From NCBI RefSeq assembly GCF_004310685.1, contig NZ_SISG01000002.1, positions 181,952 through 245,951 on the forward strand: a stretch of 64,000 nucleotides of DNA, given 5' to 3'. Within the stretch, counting starts at the first letter, position 1. Every line of letters starts with the position of its first letter. Shown here one piece after another: positions 39,973 through 48,500 of this stretch. Origin of the DNA: Glaciihabitans arcticus. Lineage in GTDB: Bacteria; Actinomycetota; Actinomycetes; Actinomycetales; Microbacteriaceae. The translations under genes were made by a program, and so were the position numbers. The notes beneath the pieces are model-generated. The model was not told the origin of the DNA. It saw nothing but the letters and a program-made list of their open reading frames with translations, and did no database searches.

Positions 39973-42705
39973 CTATCCGAAGATAGCAATAATGTCGCGG
40001 ACGCCGCCCTCGAGCAGCTTGAAGACAATGGTTCCCGGGGGGAGCGGGAAGCCGCCCTTGATCACGAACTCACGCGTCTCGTTCACGAACCAGTGACCCT
40101 CGAGGTTGTAGGCCGTGTGTCCGCCGGGCAGGAAGTGCGGCCAGTTGCCCGCATGGGCAGCCGTCGCCGTGTGAATCGGGATTCCGTCCAGCGGGATCGT
40201 GACACCGAAGATGTCGCCACCCGCGATGAGGGCGTTCGTGGCCGACTCCGCGAGGCCAGTCTCAAGAACCGAATCGATGCGCGTGTTCGGCACGTGAGTA
40301 TCGACATCGGGGGATGCAAACATGTTGGACCCCGGCAGGCCGTACGTCGCCTTCGGGTCCAGATAATACGGCAGCTGCTCGGCACCGAATAGGCGGGTTG
40401 CGTGGGTGATCTCCTCGCCGTTGAGGCGCGGCAGGATCGATTCGGATGGGGTGGCTTCGCCGGTGTAGTCGGGACCGGTGTTCGTGGGACCGCCATCCCC
40501 GAAGAACGGGTCGCTTCCTACCGGGTCGGTCGAGTCGGTCGGAGTGACGTCAACGTCCGGTTTGGGATCGTTGATGTCGAAGTCCGTCTGCCATTCGACC
40601 GGGTCGGGTGCCGTGATGTCGGCGATGTCATCGGCGACGCTCGTGTCGCCCTCGGGGGTGGAGTCGGCGTCGGCGGGCGGGCCATCACCACCGGGAGTGC
40701 CGGGAGCGTCGGTCGGGGGCGCGTCCACGTCGAGGTGGAAGTTGCCGACATCGGGAACGTTGATGTCGCCGATGGAGTCGCCCAGGCTCGGACCGTCGCC
40801 GCTCGGAGTGGAGTCCGTCGGAGTGGAGCTGTCGACATCGGTGCTCGTGTCCGACGGCGAGTCGGTGGGTGCGTCCGTCGAGCTCGGGCTGTCGGTCGTG
40901 GGACTGTCGACGGTCGGCGAGTCGGCAGTCGGGCTGTCCGCTGTGGGTGAGTCCACGGTCGGGCTGTCGACAGTGGGCGCGTCAACAGTGGGCGAGTCAA
41001 CGGTCGGCGAGTCCACGGTCGGGCTGTCGACCGTAGGAGCATCAACGGTCGGCGTGTTCGAGGTGGGGCTGTCGACGCTCGGGCCGTCGACCGACGGACC
41101 GTCGCCGTCGGGGCCGCGTCCGCCACCGCCGCCGGTTCCTGCCGGGGGAAGCGTGACGTTCGTCGAAGGCGTGTTGACGTTCACGTCAGGCGATCCCGAG
41201 CCACCGGGGGTTCCGCCGCCGCCAGCGCCACCCGTGGGTGTCGGCGCCGTCGTCGAGGGAGTGCCGGCGTTTCCGCCGCCACCCGCACCGATGTCCACGG
41301 TCGGAGCGTTGACCGACGAGTTGCCCCCGCCGGCGGACGTAGGTGTGGGCGTTCCGCCGCCGCTGCCACCCGCGTTGCCGCTGCCGTGCGAGATGCCGGT
41401 CTCAACGCCGTGGCTCACGCCGCCGACGACCGCGCCACCGATGCCGCCGGTGATGGCGGACTTGATGGGATTGAACTCTTCGCCCTTGATGGCGGAGGTG
41501 ACGCCTTCTGTCGCGACGTTGCTGACCGCACCCTCGACCGCGTTGCCGCCGATGGCCACACCGAGGTTGTTGGGGAGCGCACGCGAGATTCCCACCGCGA
41601 GCGGGCCGCCGACGATTCCACCGGCCGCGCCTCCGAGGATGTACCCCCAGGCGTCGGTCGGCGTGATCTCGTTGCCGTTGATGATGTCTGCACCGAAGTT
41701 GGCGATGACCGAGGATGCCACGCCGGAGCCGGCCTCGAAGCCCGCGCGCCAGAGGAACGAACCGTTCTTGAACTTGTTGGCGAGGGAGACGATCCGGCCG
41801 AGGGTCTGCCCCGAGATGCGCAGGAGGCTCGCGAGCCTGCGGATGATCGCCGCGACGTCGATGACGAACTTGCCGATGCGGATCGCGGCGGCTCCCGCAC
41901 CGACGGCGGCGGCGCCACCGAACGTCACGAAGGAGAGCGCGATAGAGATGCCGGCGCCGACCGCGATCTCGAGCAGCAGAGCGGTAATCATCGTCTGCAG
42001 CTCGTGACGGGTGTCGTCGATGGCCGTGATGATGCCCTCGAGCTGGTCGGCCTCGTCCTGGGCATAGCCGGCCATATCGCCGAGCAGGCCTTCGATGGCC
42101 GTCAGCGAGTTGTTGATCGAGTTCGTGTGGGGAAGGTCTGATGCCTGTGCGCCGCCGATCGCGCTGCTGAGGCGGCTCTTCGCCGAGTCGATGTCGCGGG
42201 AGAACGCCTCCCAGTCGCCCTTGGCAGTGCGCAGCTTGTCGGTGTCGCCACGGGGGAAGACGAGGCCGATCTCGGCGATCTTCTCCTCGAGGAACTCGGC
42301 GACGTCGCCGAAGACATTGTCGAGACCCTGGCCGATTGCGCTGGGGATGTTGTGCGCGATGAACGGAGTGGGTTCGGAGACGACGATCGAGGATGAGGTC
42401 GCGCCCTTACCCGCTCCGAGCCCCTCGACGTTGTTGTACGCCCGCGCAGTGCCGACGAGCATGCTTTCCATCGACTGGAGTGCGGTGACGCATCCCATCG
42501 CCGCATTGTTCATGATCTTGCCGAGCTCGTCGTAGTCCCGAGCCCAGTTCTCGGCGCCCTCGTCGTCGCCCGCCATGCCTGCCGTACCCGCGAGGTCGTT
42601 CTCGACATTGGTCCAGGCGCGGATGACCGCTTCGGCGACCGCGGCGATGTCGTCGCCGTCGGCGGCGAGTCGGAACGGATCTACCCTGACGAAACTGCTT
42701 GACAT
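39973..42705 (-). CDS. type VII-secreted polymorphic toxin, unknown C-terminal domain
   Basis: 910 residues. The N-terminal ~110 residues form a WXG100-like helical hairpin (ADGDDIAAVAEAVIRAWTNVENDL ... NWARDYDELGKIM). A helical region with Gly-rich membrane-like stretches (IALSFVTFGGAAAVGAGAAA, GYILGGAAGGIVGG) follows to about residue 430, then a long Gly/Pro/Thr/Ser and PTVDS repeat linker (about 430-760). The last ~130 residues are compact with a Trp/His/Asn-rich core (HAGNWPHFLPGGHTAYN, GHWFVNETREF, PLPPGTIVFKL). The tip resembles an ART/NAD-type toxin only loosely and is not recognised. Followed by SseB-domain genes. Confidence 0.82.
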   Translation of the reverse strand: MSSSFVRVDPFRLAADGDDIAAVAEAVIRAWTNVENDLAGTAGMAGDDEGAENWARDYDELGKIMNNAAMGCVTALQSMESMLVGTARAYNNVEGLGAGKGATSSSIVVSEPTPFIAHNIPSAIGQGLDNVFGDVAEFLEEKIAEIGLVFPRGDTDKLRTAKGDWEAFSRDIDSAKSRLSSAIGGAQASDLPHTNSINNSLTAIEGLLGDMAGYAQDEADQLEGIITAIDDTRHELQTMITALLLEIAVGAGISIALSFVTFGGAAAVGAGAAAIRIGKFVIDVAAIIRRLASLLRISGQTLGRIVSLANKFKNGSFLWRAGFEAGSGVASSVIANFGADIINGNEITPTDAWGYILGGAAGGIVGGPLAVGISRALPNNLGVAIGGNAVEGAVSNVATEGVTSAIKGEEFNPIKSAITGGIGGAVVGGVSHGVETGISHGSGNAGGSGGGTPTPTSAGGGNSSVNAPTVDIGAGGGGNAGTPSTTAPTPTGGAGGGGTPGGSGSPDVNVNTPSTNVTLPPAGTGGGGGRGPDGDGPSVDGPSVDSPTSNTPTVDAPTVDSPTVDSPTVDSPTVDAPTVDSPTVDSPTADSPTADSPTVDSPTTDSPSSTDAPTDSPSDTSTDVDSSTPTDSTPSGDGPSLGDSIGDINVPDVGNFHLDVDAPPTDAPGTPGGDGPPADADSTPEGDTSVADDIADITAPDPVEWQTDFDINDPKPDVDVTPTDSTDPVGSDPFFGDGGPTNTGPDYTGEATPSESILPRLNGEEITHATRLFGAEQLPYYLDPKATYGLPGSNMFASPDVDTHVPNTRIDSVLETGLAESATNALIAGGDIFGVTIPLDGIPIHTATAAHAGNWPHFLPGGHTAYNLEGHWFVNETREFVIKGGFPLPPGTIVFKLLEGGVRDIIAIFG
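40885..41055 (-). repeat. PTVDS-coding tandem repeat in the toxin linker
   Basis: About eleven 15-bp units encode PTVDS or close variants (PTVDA, PTADS, PTTDS). The unit is in frame, so copy-number change only alters linker length. The linker separates the secreted body from the C-terminal toxin domain. Confidence 0.85.
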
Positions 42706-42734
42706 TCTTGACTCCCCGTTAGGTGGTCGTGGGC

Positions 42735-43043
42735 TTAGCCCAACGACCCCTCAAATGTTGTCCACGCGCTGTCGAGCTCGGTGACCGTCGCGCTGTAGGC
42801 CTTGTGCACGCTGTCCGCCTGCGTGTGCAGCGATGCTGCACCCTCGGCCAGACCGCTGGCGCCGGCGCTCCAGGTCTCGAAGAATGCGAGGAACGCACCC
42901 ATCGCCGGACCCTGCCACTGGGCGGGGAGCATGTACGCGAATCCTGCGGCGCCCTGCTTGAGGGCCTCGCAGTGCTCGGTGAGGCTCTGCATGGTGTCGA
43001 CGAGACGCTTGAGGTCGTCGATGTCTGCCTGCTGCTCGCTCAC
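42735..43043 (-). CDS. WXG100-family protein
   Basis: 102 residues, two helices with the W-x-G turn in PAQWQGPAMGAF near residue 45. No signal peptide; exported by the type VII machinery or acting as partner of the toxin. It precedes the toxin gene by 29 bp and overlaps the next WXG100 gene's stop by 4 bases. The helix after the turn ends in EGAASLHTQADSVHKAY, typical of the family. Confidence 0.88.
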   Translation of the reverse strand: MSEQQADIDDLKRLVDTMQSLTEHCEALKQGAAGFAYMLPAQWQGPAMGAFLAFFETWSAGASGLAEGAASLHTQADSVHKAYSATVTELDSAWTTFEGSLG

Positions 43044-43453
43044 GGTGTGGCTCCCGTCGACTGCATGGCGATGGGCTCGGCACTGACGAACTCTGCGCTC
43101 TTGTCGTTGGACGTCTGCTGGGCCTTGCTTGCCGAGGGGCCGCTCATTCCGGCCGTGACGGAGTCGAAGCCCGAGTCGAGCCCGCTCTCGGTCGCCTCGT
43201 AGGTGCGTTCGGCCGCAAGCAGCGTGTGCGAGAGGTTGTCGAGCACAAGACGCAGCGCCATGGCGTTACCTTCCCACGCACGGTAGTTCTCCGTGAAGAG
43301 ATCGGCATCCTCGCCCTGCCAGCTGCCGCCGGCGATGCTAGCTACGACCCCGTTGGTATCAGCGAGGCGCGTGTCGAACAGGGCCACCGCGGACTGCAGC
43401 AGTCGAGCTACGTCGCCGAGCGTGTTCGTCGATACGCGAAATTCGGTACTCAT
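43040..43453 (-). CDS. WXG100-like protein with extended C-terminus
   Basis: 137 residues, longer than the usual ~100. The turn SWQG (in AGGSWQGEDADLF) is at residues 43-47. The extra ~30 C-terminal residues are polar and probably disordered (SGPSASKAQQTSNDKSAEF). Overlaps the 102-residue WXG100 gene by 4 bases, so the pair may form a heterodimer. Confidence 0.85.
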   Translation of the reverse strand: MSTEFRVSTNTLGDVARLLQSAVALFDTRLADTNGVVASIAGGSWQGEDADLFTENYRAWEGNAMALRLVLDNLSHTLLAAERTYEATESGLDSGFDSVTAGMSGPSASKAQQTSNDKSAEFVSAEPIAMQSTGATP

Positions 43454-43482
43454 TGTGTCGCCCCCTTGAGAAAATTACGGAT

Positions 43483-43501
43483 GCCCGGCCGGAGGCCGGG
43501 C
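43483..43501 (-). terminator. intercistronic hairpin after the first WXG100 gene
   Basis: GCCCGGCC-GGA-GGCCGGGC is a perfect 8-bp GC stem between the first WXG100 gene and the second, without a T tract. It may stabilise the first message or reduce read-through. Confidence 0.55.
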
Positions 43502-43527
43502 GTCCAGGTGAAGTTTCTGAAAAGGTT

Positions 43528-43821
43528 TTAGCCGCGGAAGGTACCGGAGATAGCGTTCTCCGACTCTTCGTACGACATGGCGGCCTGCGACAGGATTCCG
43601 CTGACGCCTTCGAGGGCTTCCTTGAGCTGGAGGCCGGCCTGGTCCCACTGGCTGTACAGCTCCTGGAAGCTGAGCGATGCGTCACCCGACCACTCGCCAC
43701 CGACGAGTCCGTCCACGAGCGACTTGAGGTTCTGCAGCTGCGACTCGATGGACTGTGCGCCCGAGGACAGCTGGTTGGCGACGCCGCTGATGGAATCTGA
43801 TGTGACGCTGATCTGGGCCAT
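43528..43821 (-). CDS. WXG100-family protein (EsxA-like)
   Basis: 97 residues; ATG with GGAGGT upstream, the best RBS of the locus. The WSG turn (GGEWSGDASLSF) is at about residue 43 and the two helices are typical. The C-terminal end has YEESENAISGTF, close to the YxxxE-type export signal (Y-x-x-x-D/E). Likely the main secreted WXG100 protein. It leads a series of four genes down to the toxin; the hairpin at 43483 may make it the most abundant product. Confidence 0.92.
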   Translation of the reverse strand: MAQISVTSDSISGVANQLSSGAQSIESQLQNLKSLVDGLVGGEWSGDASLSFQELYSQWDQAGLQLKEALEGVSGILSQAAMSYEESENAISGTFRG

Positions 43822-43965
43822 GAACGTACCTCCGAGAGAGTGGACCGGCGACTTTTCACAGCCGGGTCCGTTGGTCTAGGTATCTAGAATGTCTGGTCTA
43901 CCGAGTAATGCACAAGTTTTGACGGCGTTATTTCAGAGAAAGTTCATATTCCCCTGTTTGGGGGT

Positions 43966-44535
43966 CTACGGGATTGTCCATCCTGCCCACTGCTCGGCGC
44001 CGACGCTGCTGCCACGATTGGGGCCGTCGTCGACTCCCATGTAGCGGACCATGGTGATCTCCGTACCCTCGGGAACGGCGACTACCTGGCAGCCGCTCGG
44101 GCCGGAATCGCGGTAGTCCTCGCAGTCCGCCTCATCGTTGATCGAGGAGATGATGCCGCGGAACTCATCGTCGGAGTCGGAGATCAATGCCCACTTGTTC
44201 GGCACGAAGCTCGAATCCTTCACCTCGAGGTCGGTCGCGCTCGTAACCGTGAACCGCACGAGGTACACGTCGTGTCCCTCGAAGGCCGTCGTCGACCCGT
44301 CGGGCTCCTTGAGACCGAAGGCCGAAACGTCGTCTGCGCCCAACGGCTGGAGTTCGTCGACCGACATGTTGTATTTCAGGCTGCCGTCCGCGCTCATCGG
44401 GATCTCGACGGTCTCGCCGATCGGAACGGTGGACACACCACGTGCCGGAAACGAGCACGCCGCGAGGCTCGCGACCAGGGCGACGCTCGCGAGGAGGGGA
44501 AGGAGCAGGCGGGTGGAACGGGGAGTCGAGATCAC
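43966..44535 (-). CDS. hypothetical lipoprotein in the type VII locus
   Basis: 189 residues. A lipobox SLAAC (Cys27) ends the signal peptide, so it is lipid-anchored outside. The mature part is beta-rich (ETVEIPMSADGSLKYNMSVD, HDVYLVRFTVTSAT) with a Cys pair around EADCEDYRDSGPSGC. A small hairpin CCCC-TGTTT-GGGG follows the stop. Fits an accessory surface factor of the secretion system; not recognised. Confidence 0.72.
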   Translation of the reverse strand: MISTPRSTRLLLPLLASVALVASLAACSFPARGVSTVPIGETVEIPMSADGSLKYNMSVDELQPLGADDVSAFGLKEPDGSTTAFEGHDVYLVRFTVTSATDLEVKDSSFVPNKWALISDSDDEFRGIISSINDEADCEDYRDSGPSGCQVVAVPEGTEITMVRYMGVDDGPNRGSSVGAEQWAGWTIP

Positions 44536-44562
44536 CCGTTCACTGTACAGAACGCTGTTGAA

Positions 44563-44892
44563 CTACCAGCGCGGGTAGCCGGAGCAACCCTGGCCGAGGC
44601 CGTCCATGCCCTTGACGGGGTGCGTGAACGCGGCCCAGACACCCTTGAAATCTCCGCGACCGACGGCCGCCTCCATTTCGTCGAGAGTCGCGGGAGCCGT
44701 GGACTGCCAGCGGATGTATTCCGAGCGCTCAATACCGGCCGTGCCCTCGTCGATGATCGGACGCATGCGCTGGATCTGGATGAGCACTTCGGGAAGCTTC
44801 ACCGGATTGTTCTGGCACTCCATGACCGCGCGCAGCAGGTCGAGCGCCACATCGGCGAGTTCGGCACAACGCTCGGCAAGTACATCCGTCAC
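44563..44892 (-). CDS. small helical hypothetical protein in the type VII locus
   Basis: 109 residues, mostly helical, with a WxxF motif in KGVWAAFTHPVKGM and two cysteines near the end and one earlier. No export signal. The gene is 27 bp upstream of the lipoprotein gene on the same strand. Role unknown; may be a chaperone or structural factor of the WXG100 secretion system. Confidence 0.6.
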   Translation of the reverse strand: MTDVLAERCAELADVALDLLRAVMECQNNPVKLPEVLIQIQRMRPIIDEGTAGIERSEYIRWQSTAPATLDEMEAAVGRGDFKGVWAAFTHPVKGMDGLGQGCSGYPRW

Positions 44893-44935
44893 AGCAACTC
44901 CAGGTTCGTAGGGCGGACCATTCGAGAGAAACTTA

Positions 44936-45505
44936 TCAGCCGACGGTAATCATCACGTACAGCGATACCTCGCCGAGCCAGACCCGGTCTCCGGCGCCCG
45001 CGGCGACCGGCGTTCCGGTCGGGCAGTCGATGCGCACTCCGCGACGCTCGATCTGGGTTCCGTTTCCCGACCCGCGATCGGTGACCCACAGTCGACCGTC
45101 GATCGCGTTCAGGTGCACGTGCACGCGAGAGACGGAGCGGGTGTCGTCGTCGAGCGGGAAGCCCGGAATGCCTTCCTGCTCGGAGGCCGACTCGGGGCGA
45201 CGCCCGACGAGAGCCTGACCTTTCACCGTGAAGGTCTCGCCACTCGACGCCTGGATCGCGAACTGCGACTCACGGCGCTCCGCGACCTGCACGGGCTGGT
45301 GCCCGGGGCCGACGGGCGGCGCGGGTGGCGCCTGCACGACGGGCGGGACAAAGGCGGCGACCTTGGGAACAGGCGAGCTCGTGTTGGTGTCACTGAACGG
45401 CGGGCTCGAGGGCGGTGCAGACTGCGCTACCAGCTGGCCGCAGCTGAGGCAGAACATGCTGTGCGGGCGCAGAGCTTCGCCACAGTGTGCGCACTTCGCA
45501 GCCAT
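44936..45505 (-). CDS. FHA-domain protein with N-terminal zinc ribbon
   Basis: 189 residues. N-terminal zinc ribbon CAHCGEALRPHSMFCLSC (two CxxC pairs), a Pro/Ser-rich linker, then a C-terminal FHA domain with the phosphothreonine-binding pattern (LVGRRPES ... RSVSRVHVHLN ... DRGSGNGTQIERRG). The FHA fold points to Ser/Thr-kinase control; type VII systems of firmicutes and actinobacteria often carry such parts. It lies 64 bp from the EccC-type gene. Confidence 0.88.
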   Translation of the reverse strand: MAAKCAHCGEALRPHSMFCLSCGQLVAQSAPPSSPPFSDTNTSSPVPKVAAFVPPVVQAPPAPPVGPGHQPVQVAERRESQFAIQASSGETFTVKGQALVGRRPESASEQEGIPGFPLDDDTRSVSRVHVHLNAIDGRLWVTDRGSGNGTQIERRGVRIDCPTGTPVAAGAGDRVWLGEVSLYVMITVG

Positions 45506-45569
45506 CGGTCGCCTCTCCTGCCGATGAACCCCCGGCCAGCATCAAAGTCTAGCAACCACAGGCCGACGA

Positions 45570-48500
45570 TTATTGGCTCGGGTCGGGCACCTGCACCTGC
45601 GTCCAGTCGCCCTGGTGGAACAGCACTCCCGAACCCGGGGCCGAACGACCCAGCATGTAACGAGGAATCCGCAGGTTGAATACCTGCTGTCCGAACATCG
45701 CAGCGGTCGGTGAGAGCAACACGCCCTGCTGGTGTTTGCGCACTTCACCGAAGGGCCCGGAGAACTGTTTCGACGCCGTCTCGAAGCCGAGGCTCACGCA
45801 GAAGACGAATCTGGCCTTCGACTGCATGATCGCGAGTTCGAGCGGAGATCCGGCAAGAGACTCGAGGTCGTCGATGAGCAGGGTGATGCGCCCGGTGCCG
45901 AGCGGCGCGAGAGCAGCTTCCAGCTCGGCCGCCGTGGTCTGCGCAGAAGACAGGCGGGGTATGGATGACGCTGCCGCCCACTCTGTCAGCGCGGACTCGC
46001 GTGCAGCGACAATCGCCATGGGGGTCTGCGACCACTGCAGCTGGTGGCCGAGCGATGCCAGCGTCGTCGACTTTCCGCTTCCACGGTCGCCGATGACCGC
46101 GAAGCCGCCCGCGTCGGGCCAGCCGATCGTGTAGCGGGAGAGCTCGTCGCCGCCGACACCCATGGTGGGGAACTCGGCGGTGCATCCCGAGGCAAGGGGC
46201 AGCTCGTGCACCTTGGAGAGCGCGACGTTCGTCGGCAGCACGTCCACGCGGAACGGGCGTGCCAGCGAGACCGACATCGGGTTGGCGCGGTAGTGGTCGC
46301 GCACACTGTCGGCGATGACCTTGAGCGTCACGGCCTGAGCCTCGGCGGAGGGGTCGCGGCCGATCACGGCGACCTGCGCCTCGCGTCCGGCCGGACCGAA
46401 CATCAGGCGGCCGGGTGCCATGTTCTCGGGCACTTCGCGGATCATGATTCCCGCGGAGCGGTAATCCCCCGGATCGCGCAGCGGCAGCACGTACTGGGTG
46501 TCGATGAAGCCGGCGATCTTCTCGCCGACCACACCGCGGTCGGCGGTGATGACGAAGCGCACACCCACGGCGGGGCCTTCGCGCAGGATGCGCATCACCT
46601 GGTCGCGGAAGCCGGGCAGGTCATCAGGCGAGAGGGATGACATGACGCGTTCCCACCCGTCGAGCGCGACCACGATGTACGGCAGCTTAGCTTCGGGCGA
46701 GGCTGCGGTTCGGCGCTGTTCGGCGATCGTGCCGACGGCGGCCGCGGAGAGCACGGTCTGGCGGCGCGCGAGCTCCTCGATGATGCGGCCGAGCAGGCGC
46801 GGCAGGCGGGCATGCTCGAGCTGGGTCACCACCGCACCCGCGTGCGGGGTGACGCCGAGCGGGAGCAGTCCGCCGTTGCCGTAATCGATGATGTAGAGGT
46901 GTGCGTCGGCGGGCGACTGGCGCGAGACGACCTGGCCGAGCAGGGTGCGCAGCACCGTCGTGCGGCCGGACTGGGCACCACCGATGAAGAGCAGGTGCGA
47001 GTCGGTGGCGAGATCCCACAGCAGGGGTCGCTGGCGCTGCTCGTCGGGCACGTCCTCGAGGCCGATGACGATGGCGGTCTCGCTCGCGTCCGAGTCCTCG
47101 ATGCGGGATACCGGCAGCACGTTGGGCAGCGGCACGAGCCACGGGGACGGGTTGCGCGGGATGTTCATGAGCTTCGCGGCATCCGCAATCAACGACACGA
47201 GGGCGCGCAGATCGGTGTCATCCTGGTCGAGGCGAGCGCTCTGCGGCCCGTCGGCGTTCGGGAAGCGCGGCATAAAGCCGACGCCGCTCCACTCCATCGG
47301 GACCTTGCGCGGCAGCACCTTGCGGGTGCGCTGGGCGCCCGGGCGGATGCCCGCCACACGAGCGGTCTGGAAGCCGACGGGAGCCCCGCCGACACCCGCG
47401 CGCACGTAGCCGCGACCCGGGGTCGCGACGCTGATGAGCGAGGCCTCGGCCGAACCGAGCACGTCGGTCGAGTCGGAGCGGTCGGTCACGCGCAGGGCGA
47501 CGCGCAGGTTGATGTTGGACTGCATCTCGGGCGTGACGCTGCCCGAGGGTCGCTGCGTCGCAAGGATCAGGTGCACACCGAGCGAACGGCCGACGCGGGC
47601 GATGCGCACCAGGCCGTTGATGAACTCGGGGTGCTCGGCCTTCAGCTCGGCGAACTCGTCGATCACGATCATCAGGCGGGCGAGACCCGACTTCGCGGCG
47701 AGCTCGGGGTTCTTGTCCCAGGCGGCGTCGACGTCCTTGACCTTGAACTCGTCGATGCGCAACACCGACTCGCGGCGCTTGAGTTCGGCGTCGAGCGAGA
47801 CGAGGGCTCGCTCGGTCTCGCGCGCGTCGAGGTTGGTGACGGTACCGACGCGGTGCGGCAGCCCCTCGAAATCATCGAACGCCGAGGCGCCCTTGTAGTC
47901 GATGAGCACGAAGTTGAGGGCGTCGGGCCGGTTGGAGAGCGCGAGCGAGACGATGAGCGCCTGCAGGAACTCGGACTTACCGGAACCGGTTGTTCCCGCG
48001 ATGAGCGCGTGCGGTCCGTCGGTCGCGATGTCGACGGCGTACTCGCCCTCGAGGCCAGCGCCCACGACCACGTTCGTGCGACGCGGCACGGCCTCCCACT
48101 TCTCGACGACCTTCTTCGGGTCGTCGAGGTCGATGCCGAGCAGGCTCACAAAGCGCACGCTGGTTGGCAGCATGGCCTCGTCGCCCGCGCCGCCGATGTG
48201 CTTGATCGAGCACAGGCTGCGGGCGATGCCCTCCGCCGTCGGCACCGAGATGCCGTCGAGCAGCACGGACGGGTAATAGACCGAGGCCGACTCGAAGTGC
48301 GCGAGCGACGGGTCGTCATCATCGACTTGGATAACGGTCTTCGCCTCTTCCGGAAGGCGCGAGCGGTCCGAGTCGATCGCGATGAAGTAGACGCCGGCCT
48401 GGGCGCCCATCTCGAGCAGCTGCACCATTCCCGGGAGCGTGCGGTAACGGCGGGCGCCATCCAGAACCACGACGATGTGGCTGTCGAAGCCCGCGATGCC

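Noticed and set aside
40478..42007. Plus-strand reading frame of about 500 codons opposite the toxin
   Set aside because: Mirrors the toxin's repeat linker as Ser/Val/Gly repeats and has no RBS or family match; antisense artefact.
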